Shown here piece by piece: positions 8,731-17,740 of a stretch of DNA of 64,000 bases. The DNA is from Nakaseomyces glabratus (taxonomy: Eukaryota > Ascomycota > Saccharomycetes > Saccharomycetales > Saccharomycetaceae), in the NCBI RefSeq assembly GCF_010111755.1, contig NC_088962.1, positions 930,001 to 994,000 of the forward strand, written 5' to 3'. The translations under genes were made by a program, and so were the position numbers. Every line of letters begins with the position of its first letter. The stretch's first letter is position 1. The notes beneath the pieces were generated by a model. The model made no database searches and was not told the origin of the DNA. It was given only the letters and a program-made list of their open reading frames with translations.

Positions 8731-9888
8731 ATGTTCAAGTTTAATTTGGAGTCGATAACGCAATCTATCTCAGAAGGTACGCAGTCTCTAGTACAGCAAT
8801 TCAATGACCCCAAGACCAAACTATCGATTAAGGCCAAGACTAGGTTCTTGCAGGAGGCTATTGGCAATGAAAGGGATATCAGTAAGCTACCGCCACAGTA
8901 CGTTGTGCTCGAGAAGAAGTGTGACTCTATCGAGAAAGTCTTGAAGCGAATCCTGATAGTGACAAAGACGTATGAAATTGAAGGGTATGACTATCCACCA
9001 AACATATCCGAGTCTTTGTCCAGCTGGTGGCAGACAAAAGAATGGTTCAACATAAGTGAATTGACAAAGAACGTTATTCCAAAACATGGCAATGTGGAGA
9101 AGGCTGGAACAGAAGCATCAAAAACTCTAACCGACAAAGAAGTCTCACATGAGGGTCCTCCTAGTTTTGCCTCTGCTATTGCGAGGGCAGGAAAGGATTC
9201 ACAACTAATATTTGAATCTATTGAAACAAAGGACGAAGATGAAAAGGAGGACATTGATGAATTGGTCAAGATATTCAAGATATGGAGCGACTGCTTCTAT
9301 GAGATAAGTGACAGTAAGACAGAGATGGATCAAATGATGATTAAGGAGTTTAATGTAAAACTTGAAGACTATTTGCAGAAAAATTTCCAAAAAATTCATA
9401 CTCTTCGGGCTAAAGTAGAAGAATCAAGACTAAATTTCGACACTATGCGATATGAAGTAGCACAAACATCAAAACAGACTGATTCAAAAGAACTAGGTAA
9501 TGAAGACGAAACTAAACCATCCTCGATGGATGCAAATAAGACTAACACTGAAGAAAAAGAAGCAGCGAATGATAAGGTTGAAACAAAGGAAAAAACTGAA
9601 ACAAATGCAACAATTGCTGATGAGACCAAGGAGACCAAGGATACCAAGGACAGTGAGGACTTGAAGGAGGATAGTAAGACTTCTACTGATGGCCAATTGC
9701 TAGAACAACTGGAAGATGAATTTGTATCTAATACTACCGAGGCTGTAGAAGTGATGACTGAGGTATCGGAGAATTCAGAATTGCTGAGCCTCATTAAGTT
9801 ATTTCAAACTTTCCAATTATCTTATCATCAACATTGTGTAAAAAGTTTAGAACAGAGCCTCAAAGATTTAAATGCTATCGATAATTGA
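8731..9888 (+). CDS. YPR148C orthologue, BAR-like (Gvp36-type) protein
   Basis: A 385-residue, coiled-coil-rich, highly charged protein. The N-terminal third carries the family pattern DPKTKLSIKAKTRFLQE...ISKLPPQY followed by the EGYDYPPN segment. Residues about 175-260 are helical (DELVKIFKIWSDCFYEI, MIKEFNVKLEDY). An acidic Lys/Glu/Thr-rich low-complexity region (about 250-330) follows, with tandem ETKD/TKD units. The final 60 residues (LEDEFVSNTTEAVEVM...LIKLFQTFQLSYHQHCV) match the conserved C-terminal helix. This corresponds to S. cerevisiae YPR148C (435 aa), a BAR-like protein of undefined function. It follows NCE102 divergently, as in S. cerevisiae. Confidence 0.92.
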   Translation: MFKFNLESITQSISEGTQSLVQQFNDPKTKLSIKAKTRFLQEAIGNERDISKLPPQYVVLEKKCDSIEKVLKRILIVTKTYEIEGYDYPPNISESLSSWWQTKEWFNISELTKNVIPKHGNVEKAGTEASKTLTDKEVSHEGPPSFASAIARAGKDSQLIFESIETKDEDEKEDIDELVKIFKIWSDCFYEISDSKTEMDQMMIKEFNVKLEDYLQKNFQKIHTLRAKVEESRLNFDTMRYEVAQTSKQTDSKELGNEDETKPSSMDANKTNTEEKEAANDKVETKEKTETNATIADETKETKDTKDSEDLKEDSKTSTDGQLLEQLEDEFVSNTTEAVEVMTEVSENSELLSLIKLFQTFQLSYHQHCVKSLEQSLKDLNAIDN

Positions 9889-10311
9889 ACTGGTACTGAC
9901 AAAGAAATGGTAAAACAAGTTTGATTTAGTATTTTTTTTCATCATCACAGCATCAAGGGGATGATTTGCCCAACAGATTCAAGTACTGCTTAAAGTGGAT
10001 GAAAGGTATTTTAAGTTTTGATAGCGCTTTTTATATTTCTAAATAGCTACTCTGAGATAATTACTAAATTATAAAATACTATATTGCTAAACAGTAGTTA
10101 TAATTCGTAAGCTCTATCTATTGTTATTTATCCATTGTCAGTTTTTTCGAAAACAACAGATGGGCCAGTATTACTCGGGAAATTGAAAAAATTAAGCGAA
10201 ACTAACATGCAATATCTTAATTCGTTTAAATGCAGTTTAGTTTGTTTGTTGGTAGACGTAGGTCTCAAATAAAGAAGTCATACCCCGATAGAAGGTACAA
10301 CTTTGTCACAT
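9889..10311. other. Intergenic spacer, upstream of YPR147C homologue
   Basis: A 423-bp AT-rich spacer between two co-oriented genes. No clear element was recognised beyond AT-rich promoter-like sequence. Confidence 0.5.
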
Positions 10312-11250
10312 ATGTCAGTTCAAGGATATCATGATTCGGCATTACCTACATGTATCATTCATATAAAACCAACTGTGACTAATAATGATGAAAGTTCACC
10401 ATTGTTTGTTTGGATTCCTGGTAACCCTGGATTGTTAGAGTACTATCAGGAATTTTTGGCTAAAGTTCATGATAAAAACCCTACCTGGGAGATTCTAGGC
10501 ATATCTCATGCTGGTACCGTAATTGAGTCGAGCCAATTAAAGAAGTTTAGAAAGAATCCATTGCCCATTTATGACTTGAAGCAACAAACACAACATAAGA
10601 TTGATATAATCAATAAGATTAACAATGATCCCAACAGGGAGCTTGTAATTATGGGGCATTCAGTGGGTGCTTATATTGCACAACATGTCGTTAGCTCGCC
10701 TGATTTAGTGGGTCGAGTCTCTAAACTTGGTCTAATAACTCCTACTATAAGAGACATACATAAATCATCGCATGGTCTGATATTCACAAGAGTTTTCAAC
10801 TATATTTCCAATGTAAATGAATACTTATCATTTATCAGCTCGAATATATTTAACAAGCTTATACCAGCATATTGGACAAAGCTCTTAATTTCGTTCGCTA
10901 TGGGATGTTCTTTTGATGAATATCATATTATCCTAGGTACTTTCTTGCTACTAACCCAACGGGAAACGTTACGTCAAGTGTTAGGATTGGCGGCGCATGA
11001 AATGCTAGAAATTAGAGATGATTGGGCTTTTCAAGAGAATTTACTAACTAAGTGTAAAGACAACGGTACGAAGTTGTGGTTATTGTTTAGCGATAATGAC
11101 CACTGGGTCTCACAACACACTCAAGCAGAGTTGATAAAGTTTCTGAAAGACAGATATCCGGAACTATTGCTCAGAGTTGATGTGGACAAAGATATAAAGC
11201 ATTCATTTGTGGTCAAAGATGTTGATCTCGTGACTAGAAGATACTTTTGA
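10312..11250 (+). CDS. YPR147C orthologue, lipid-droplet-associated alpha/beta serine hydrolase
   Basis: 312 residues from the first ATG at 10312; the upstream in-frame TTG is not needed. The nucleophile elbow GHSVG places Ser117 at the catalytic position. An oxyanion-region PGNPG precedes it at about residues 37-41. FSDNDHWV near residue 262 supplies acidic residues, and KHSFV near the C-terminus supplies the catalytic His. The layout matches the LDAH/DUF2305 family of lipid-droplet hydrolases, to which YPR147C (304 aa) belongs. A hydrophobic lid-like region (about 160-215) may mediate droplet association. The physiological substrate is not established. It is in tandem with the YPR148C homologue, preserving S. 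cerevisiae order. Confidence 0.92.
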   Translation: MSVQGYHDSALPTCIIHIKPTVTNNDESSPLFVWIPGNPGLLEYYQEFLAKVHDKNPTWEILGISHAGTVIESSQLKKFRKNPLPIYDLKQQTQHKIDIINKINNDPNRELVIMGHSVGAYIAQHVVSSPDLVGRVSKLGLITPTIRDIHKSSHGLIFTRVFNYISNVNEYLSFISSNIFNKLIPAYWTKLLISFAMGCSFDEYHIILGTFLLLTQRETLRQVLGLAAHEMLEIRDDWAFQENLLTKCKDNGTKLWLLFSDNDHWVSQHTQAELIKFLKDRYPELLLRVDVDKDIKHSFVVKDVDLVTRRYF

Positions 11251-13095
11251 TACGTAATTGAATGGCGGGTACACTGGAAACTATCTATTGTTAAATAGCA
11301 AATTTTATAGAGAATGAAATAACAAGGTCTTACGTTATCTACTATTATTGAAACGCTTGACATAGACATGTATTCTGTTTACTATAAAAAAATTATACTA
11401 ATAATAGAAGTAATGATTTACATTTGTATGCAATTTATCATTGAGTAAATGTCAATACATGCTTTTACAGTTGGTTTTACATGAGTTACCTAGATAACTG
11501 TACATTGTGTAACATATTAAGTTACAAGCTCGGTTCAAAGCAGACATGGCTTGGACCAAAGCTCAAGTTATTATGTTGATACATGACCGTCTTCATTGAT
11601 GCATTTGTATACTGTTCAATGCGGTCAAAGCCTCACTTCCCAAATTAGATCTTTTAAAGATGCAAGACATGCTGAAACGATCTGAATTACCTTTTCTGGG
11701 CGGATTGGGACCAGATATTAAACCATATCCAAAGCTAATGTCTCAATAAGGTCAAACTACCTAATAAGGAACATAAATTCGATCTTGTTTGGTGTCCTAC
11801 TCAAGCTGTTGTAGATACCAGAAATAGAAAAATATAAGGAAAGACACGTAAAACGGATATAACCACCTTAGTGTCACTATTACGCATTCTTGTATCTTGC
11901 TCAAACAGGAAATGCTAAAAAACATAAAAGGAAAAAATTCTAAGTAGTATATGTCAATGTAGGTAAGAAACAGCCCCGCACTGATTAGTTTATCTTAGCA
12001 CAGGACTGGATTACACCTCTTTGTATAAACTGTTCCATTCGAGATACGAACAACCAGACAACAAGTATAAGCCCACTTTTACGAAGAAAAAGATGAAAAG
12101 CCAGTGAATCACCTTTGTTTATTATGAAAATCCCATACAGATATCTCAGATTCCTGAAGCACACACCGATAAGAGGCGGAACCCAGCTAGATTTGATTGA
12201 AATGAGCACAGTGGAACTACTAGTTTTTACAATGTTGTCTCGAGTAGTCAATATTTCCATCGTTCGCTTCTCTAAGAATTGGAGCAACCGTGTTAGAACT
12301 GGATTTACATCTCTAGCTGCACCTATCGCTCGCATTTATACGTAGTGCCAGGTATCTGAACGAAGCCTCGTTTTTTGATGTTCAGTTTCCTCTAGTAGTC
12401 TTCTTACATTGCTATAGATTTTCGTAAATTCACGAGATTGGAGGCTAAAACAGTATAGAAAGCAGTATCCGTTCTATTAGAACAAGTATGTAGCTCGGTG
12501 TTCTGTTCAGTTTTCTGCTCAATTGGCACATATATTTGCACTCAATTGGAAAGGGATAGCCAGAATACCAGAACTCTGCGCAGAAGACCATAGTCTTCCC
12601 CTGCCATTGTTGAGACTTTCCTCTAGTTGAAAGAATTTAAAAAAAAATAAAGGGCTTGTGCCTACTTCTTATGTCCTTTCTGATCAAGTTCTTGTTTGTA
12701 ACACAAGCTTATCCATAGAGACCTGTAGTTTTCAAGATATTTGTACATTTTTTCTAGTATTCAAACCAAGTTTTGATGCAGTAAGCCTATTGAAGAGAGT
12801 ATTCTTATGTTTATCTAAAGCTATCCTTGGTAACTCCTCACACAGCTATAATCCATGCTGGTTGCAAGAGGTCATATATTTTATATAAAATGTGAGTAGT
12901 TATTTACAAATTGTATAAGCATGTCTTGTTTATGTATTTATTTTCTTTGCTATAAGACAGTAATAAAGATATTGACCTTCAGTAGTCTCGTTGTATACTG
13001 AAGAATACCACAGTTGATCTGCCATACTACTTTTCCTGACGTGAAGTTTGTGCATTAAACCTCCTCACTTAAAATAACCATTATTGGAGCTCATT
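11251..13095. other. 1.85-kb gene-poor region, possibly with coding relics
   Basis: No intact gene is recognised. Between 11513 and 11899 the plus strand reads as protein-like peptides interrupted by in-frame stops and at least one frame shift (see findings). Short ORFs on both strands at about 11985-12345 overlap each other and show no family signature. In S. cerevisiae the next gene after YPR147C would be ASN1, and I see no ASN1 remnant. Confidence 0.5.
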
Positions 13096-13332
13096 ATGAA
13101 TAATAACAGCATTTACATGGATCAGACTTTACAGAAGATTAAGGATATATTTTTTGGATGGAAGAAGGAAAAAGCTGTAGACAGGACATCGGAGAGATGG
13201 CAAAAGCGCCATGCCGTAGTCACAAGGCATGATCTACTAAATGGGCATAACGATGCGATCAAAAGATCGAGGAGATCCTCATCGCGATCACGATCGCATC
13301 CTGGCTCTAAGTCAAGATCAAATTCCCAATGA
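13096..13332 (+). CDS. Small basic ORF with Arg/Ser-rich tail, hypothetical
   Basis: 78 codons from the ATG at 13096; an upstream in-frame TTG can be ignored. The N-terminal half has an amphipathic segment (LQKIKDIFFGWKKEKA). The C-terminal 25 residues are Arg/Ser dipeptide-rich (RSRRSSSRSRSHPGSKSR), as in nuclear RNA-binding or kinase-substrate tails. S. cerevisiae has a short ORF, YPR145C-A, at the comparable position beyond YPR147C in the same relative orientation. I recall its length as similar but cannot confirm sequence similarity. The frame ends cleanly in front of AT-rich 3' sequence. Treat as a plausible small gene and not a proven one. Confidence 0.4.
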   Translation: MNNNSIYMDQTLQKIKDIFFGWKKEKAVDRTSERWQKRHAVVTRHDLLNGHNDAIKRSRRSSSRSRSHPGSKSRSNSQ

Positions 13333-14284
13333 TCTTATCTTATTTTTCTATTTTGCTACAACTGATAAAATGAAGCCAAAGTATTGGTTTCAATTGTACT
13401 AAAAAAAAACTGCACTTATACTACCGTTCTGTTATTCCCTTAACTGATAATAACACATAATTTGCATGATAAAGTGTTTTTACAGCTAATACTCAAACTA
13501 AAGATATGCTTACTCCGTTTTTACAAGAAAAACCAGCTGTTTCTACAATTATCAATTATTCCTTCCCATTTTTGTTCTGAACCATTTGATTTGTTGTTGT
13601 CTTTTTGAGGTTTCTTTTATTCCACCTTACTTCTAATGTATTCTAAATAAATGCATTTTGTATTATATATTTATCAATGTTTGAATATTCTCGTTTTGTT
13701 TCCTTGATCTTTAGTTTTTTTCTATTAAAAGTTTCTCTTGGAGAAGAACTAAAGAACCTTTGCAAATTCGAGGATAAATTCAATGTAGCCGCTTGTCGGA
13801 AGGAAATACCTACAAAGCAGCTACTATCCTAATTTTATTATACCCTCTTAATCGTAGGAATACAGAGTCAAATAAAAAATTGAAATATCTTTTTACTAAT
13901 AACTAGGAATAGTAGATGTATCACACCCATGGAATAAAAAGCTCAGGTAGAGAATGATTATCCCTAGATAGACACATAAACTTTCCCTCAATTATTATTT
14001 TTATCATTCATTGACTCCACCTTGTTTCCAGAGGGATGTTATACAACTAAATTGTATTGCACGTATCTATACAAATAACTGTAGAAAACTCCCAATTGCA
14101 ATGCGTAATCCTCAAGCAAAGTATGATTCATAAACTACTTTTAAAAGAGGGAATAGAATAAGAAAGAATTGAAAAAAAAAAAACTAACTGCAATGGCATG
14201 GGGGTTGTTCACATGACTTTTGATATCAGGTAAACAGCAAAAGTTACGTCATAAATGACACTCAAAAGATAAGATTGATACGTG
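13333..14284. other. Gene-free AT-rich spacer before tRNA-Ile
   Basis: Roughly 0.95 kb of AT-rich sequence with T-runs and no ORF of interest. I looked for LTR-like ends and direct repeats, which are common near yeast tRNAs, and did not recognise any. Confidence 0.5.
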
Positions 14285-14292
14285 AAAAAAAA
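14285..14292 (-). terminator. Pol III terminator of tRNA-Ile
   Basis: A run of eight A on the plus strand, i.e. T8 on the transcribed strand, starts 5 nt beyond the tRNA 3' end. A T4 lies in between at 14294-14297. Confidence 0.8.
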
Positions 14293-14297
14293 TAAAA

Positions 14298-14371
14298 TGG
14301 TCTCTAGCGGGATCGAACCGCTGATCCCCGCGTTATTAGCACGGTGCCTTAACCAACTGGGCCAAGAGACC
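14298..14371 (-). tRNA. tRNA-Ile(AAT)
   Basis: 74 nt including the discriminator A. The acceptor stem GGTCTCT pairs with AGAGACC. The anticodon loop CTAATAA gives anticodon AAT (plus-strand 14335-14337), read as IAU after deamination. The TpsiC arm carries GGTTCGATCCC (B box) and the D arm TGGCCCAGTTGG (A box). No intron is present. It is essentially the standard yeast tRNA-Ile(AAU). Confidence 0.97.
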
Positions 14372-14906
14372 ATTGTGATTTGTTGTTGTTGTTTTTGGTA
14401 GTTGTGGCTTTGTTACAGTGGCATATCATTTCAATCATTTCGTGCACCGCTATATCCTGAAATACCTGTATCATGTGAGACATTCAAATGGCCGCACATG
14501 TAGCGGGAGAACATTGTGTCTCTTTTCACAGACACACACACACACACTTAGAGGAGGCCGTCCATTGGGATCGTTCAGGTGGCAATTCCGGAATGAATCC
14601 CTCTCCCATTGAGCAGTGCTTTAAGCAAAGGGAGAGGATTCTTTGAATAATACCGTGAAACCTACTTGGTATTGGTTTATGTATGGCGTGCAGTACTGTT
14701 TCAATTGGGGACTATTAGCGGCCACTTACATCTCTCGAGCAATAGGTGTGGTCTTTGTACAAGTTTAGAGCCGAGGCCTTATAGAACGGGAAGCTATAAT
14801 ACAATACAGTTTATTGAAAAAGGCATCACTATTATATTAGGATAACATATTTTAAGAGCAAGTGGAAACCAAAAGTTACTCCAAGTAAATAAACAATAAA
14901 ATAAAA
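14372..14906. other. Intergenic, RPN10 promoter region
   Basis: A 535-bp stretch with a CA run (about 14531-14547), a PACE-like word at 14578-14586 and AT-rich sequence close to the RPN10 ATG. A short plus-strand ORF across the CA run looks fortuitous. Confidence 0.55.
14578..14586 (+). promoter_or_regulatory. PACE-like Rpn4 site (GGTGGCAAT)
   Basis: Eight of nine bases match the proteasome-associated control element GGTGGCAAA, about 320 bp upstream of RPN10, a gene expected to be under Rpn4 control. Confidence 0.55.
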
Positions 14907-15713
14907 ATGGTGTTGGAAGCTACAGTTTTGATAGTTGATAATTCTGAGTATGCCAGAAATGGTGATTTCCCAAGGACAAGATTTGAAGCTCAGATTGATG
15001 CAGTTGAGTTTATCTTCCAGGCCAAGAGGAACAGTAATCCTGAAAATACAGTAGCGTTGTTGTCCTCAGCAGGTGAAAATCCAAGAGTCCTTTCTACATT
15101 CACAACTGAGTTCGGTAAGATATTGTCTGGGTTGCACGAGACCTTGATTCAAGGGTCTATACAACTATGTACTGCCATTCAGGTAGCAGCATTGACTTTG
15201 AAGCATCGTCAAAATAAAGTCCAACATCAAAGAATAATAGCATTTGTTTGCAGTCCTATACCTGAAGAACACAGAGACGACCTGTTAAAGCAAGCAAAAA
15301 AGTTAAAGAAGAACAATATAGCTATTGATATAATTAATTTTGGTGAAAGTGACACTAATGAACAATTACTGAATGAATTCATTGAATTGGCAAACAAAGG
15401 TAACCCTCAAGGTGACTCGAACGAAGATGTTAGTCATTTACTATCCGTGTCTCCAAACAATATCAAGTTGCTATACGAAGTGATAGCCTCATCTCCAATA
15501 ATCCTGGAAAACGGCGGGATGGGTGGTTATGATGATGGGTTCGGTGCTGCAAACGGCATGGATTCTTCACTAATGGATTTTGGTGTGGATCCTTCCATGG
15601 ACCCAGAGTTGGCTATGGCTCTACGTTTGTCAATGGAGGAAGAGCAACAGAGACAAGAAAGACTAAGGCAAGAACAACAGCAGCCACAAGACAATAATGA
15701 ATCTAATAACTAA
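14907..15713 (+). CDS. RPN10: Rpn10, 19S proteasome ubiquitin receptor
   Basis: 268 residues, identical in length to S. cerevisiae Rpn10 (YHR200W). Residues 1-190 form a von Willebrand A domain (MVLEATVLIVDNSEYARNGD start, with DNSEY as the MIDAS-like loop). A Gly/Asp-rich linker follows, then a ubiquitin-interacting motif DPELAMALRLSMEEE at about 230-245 and a Gln-rich tail. Rpn10 sits at the base-lid hinge of the 19S particle and captures ubiquitinated substrates. The adjacent gene PPX1 is convergent, as in S. cerevisiae, and BLM10, another proteasome gene, is the next gene but one. A PACE-like site lies upstream. Confidence 0.98.
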   Translation: MVLEATVLIVDNSEYARNGDFPRTRFEAQIDAVEFIFQAKRNSNPENTVALLSSAGENPRVLSTFTTEFGKILSGLHETLIQGSIQLCTAIQVAALTLKHRQNKVQHQRIIAFVCSPIPEEHRDDLLKQAKKLKKNNIAIDIINFGESDTNEQLLNEFIELANKGNPQGDSNEDVSHLLSVSPNNIKLLYEVIASSPIILENGGMGGYDDGFGAANGMDSSLMDFGVDPSMDPELAMALRLSMEEEQQRQERLRQEQQQPQDNNESNN

Positions 15714-15970
15714 CTGAGAGTGTTAAAGGGGAGCTGTTATAATATTGAAGTTAGCATTTGCAAGTCGGGTTTGCATCCTAACTTTTGATTTGTAGAAATT
15801 ATGCCAATGCATTTATCAACATAATAGAAAATTATGTAAACTAAAACAATGAAATTTATATATCATTGATTCTCAAGTTATTGTTTTCTATATTTAAGTA
15901 GGATCTTATGTTGAAGACTTAAAATAGTACTGTAGTGTCGATATTTTGATTTTATAAATATGAAAGGTGT

Positions 15971-17113
15971 TTAAATTGTTGAGTAGACGTCTTGCAGATA
16001 AGGCATAATTCTTTTTCTACTTGAGCTCAAGTCGAATTGCTCATAGATTACAAACTTCTGGCTTTCTTTATCCAAAACTTTGAGTTCCAATTTGGGGGCA
16101 TTATTGCACAAATTTTCGACAGTGTCGTAAAGACCATCCTTTGGAATAATGATCAACTCTCTTCTGAATCTGCCCTCTTTAGGGTCATTCCAAGAAGTTA
16201 GTAATACTAAGCAATCTAAATCATATTCCTCTCTATATTTATAGCAACTGTTGAAAAAATTATCTTTACTATTGAAACGTTTGAATAGTTCCTCTACCGG
16301 TTCAACAATTGAAGTCACACCAAAGTTTAATTTTTTGGATTCCAAAGACTTAGGGATTAAATCATATTCCTTATAGTCCTTCCTGATTAACTGTTTTACT
16401 GTCAAACCATCAATATTGTCTTTGGCTGATCTTAACTCACGGAAAGCGCTATCGAATTGAGTAAATAGAGGAATATTCAAATCACCATAGTGTTTGAATG
16501 CTTCTACGTCGGGGTTCTCAACTTTATATTTCATATTTGCAGTATCTAGAAGACCAGCAGAAATAAGTAGCGGTGCACAGTCGTTGAGAGCCTCATGGTA
16601 CTTGTTACTTTCTAAGTTTTTACTCCAGAAGTTAGTTACCAGCGATGAACAGCTTCCAGTAACTGTGATAATTCTAGGATTGGCATTCGGATATAATTGC
16701 TTATCCGCATGGTGATCAATAATACCAATAACATCTGTTATTAGCTGCTTGGTTGGTTTTGGAAGTTCGTTGTGATCAACAATCACTGCGTTGATTGTGT
16801 TGAATTGTTTATTATATTCCATAAGGTCTTCTCTAAAAAACAAAAGATCTTGTGAGATGTCTAGCTTGTTCAAAGTAAACATTATATCTCTCCTCATCAT
16901 AAGGTCTTCCTTTGGGATATTGATTATAGGCACATAAACATTTTGGGCACTCTTAGCATGCTCGAAGTAGGCATATGAAATGGCACAAGCAACAGAATCA
17001 AAATCGGCAGATTCATTACCACAGACTATATTCAAGGTTGAAACCGATTGTTTTATCAATCGTGGAATTTCCACAGTACGCAATTGTTTAAGGAACTGCT
17101 GTAAATTTGGCAT
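15971..17113 (-). CDS. PPX1: Ppx1, cytosolic exopolyphosphatase (DHH family)
   Basis: 380 residues from the ATG at 17111-17113. An in-frame ATG 96 nt upstream would add 32 residues lacking a counterpart in the S. cerevisiae protein (397 aa), so I prefer the internal start. DHH-family motifs are clear: GNESADFDS at 32-40, VDHNE at 112-116, DHH at 133-135 and the GSCSS segment further on. The C-terminal half carries the DHHA2-like domain. Ppx1 removes terminal phosphates from inorganic polyphosphate using divalent metal. It is convergent with RPN10 and divergent from BLM10. If the longer start is used in some transcripts, the extra basic residues could act as an alternative targeting sequence; that is speculation. 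Confidence 0.94.
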   Translation of the reverse strand: MPNLQQFLKQLRTVEIPRLIKQSVSTLNIVCGNESADFDSVACAISYAYFEHAKSAQNVYVPIINIPKEDLMMRRDIMFTLNKLDISQDLLFFREDLMEYNKQFNTINAVIVDHNELPKPTKQLITDVIGIIDHHADKQLYPNANPRIITVTGSCSSLVTNFWSKNLESNKYHEALNDCAPLLISAGLLDTANMKYKVENPDVEAFKHYGDLNIPLFTQFDSAFRELRSAKDNIDGLTVKQLIRKDYKEYDLIPKSLESKKLNFGVTSIVEPVEELFKRFNSKDNFFNSCYKYREEYDLDCLVLLTSWNDPKEGRFRRELIIIPKDGLYDTVENLCNNAPKLELKVLDKESQKFVIYEQFDLSSSRKRIMPYLQDVYSTI

Positions 17114-17740
17114 GATTACACAACGATGTTCTATTATTCGAATCCTCTTTTTGGCAATAGAATGGCGCAAAGTATAATCGACAATAGTTGTCACTATGCT
17201 AATGTTCACACAATTAAAATAATTGACTAGCTGTCAGTTCTAAGATGCGCTATTTATATGTCTCTAGATAACAAGTTTGACATTGTCCCCGAAGCTTTGC
17301 GTTAAGGGCATCGAAATTTTCTTCCCACGGAATTTTCTGTGAATTGAAAAATTTTGAAAACTTTCAGACGCAAAAAAAATATAGAACTGCACCAGCTGAA
17401 CTCATCGGAGTATTCCAATCACTCGAGCTTTGTATTTAGGACCAGCCTACAGGTTAGTAAAGCCGCTAAGTTTATTCTATTGAGATTTAACTTACTAAAT
17501 CCAGTGTCAATACGACTTATCGATTAGCTGCCGCTCTTTGAGACTTGGCCTATTTGAAACTAGAAGAGACAACCCATTGGCAATCAATCAGTTAATAGGC
17601 ACTTTTGTTTAAGGCTTTGCATTGTTACAATCTAATTGAGAACTGTTGTATAACTACAGATTTTCAAGCTTGCATTATTTCATTACATCTCCAATTGGAA
17701 TTGAAAGTCCGTTTGTTTGCATAATATCTTAGGTGATCTG
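17114..17740. other. Divergent promoter region PPX1/BLM10
   Basis: 627 bp between the two ATGs, with an A-rich tract near 17372-17382. I found no exact PACE copy for BLM10 and no other strong motif. Confidence 0.5.

Noticed and set aside
11985..12335. 116-codon minus-strand ORF with a hydrophobic stretch
   Set aside because: Opposed by a plus-strand ORF of similar quality. Neither has recognisable motifs or gene-like codon use.
13333..14297. Retrotransposon LTR remnants near the tRNA genes
   Set aside because: No TG...CA ends with target-site duplication and no reverse transcriptase-like frames were seen near either tRNA.
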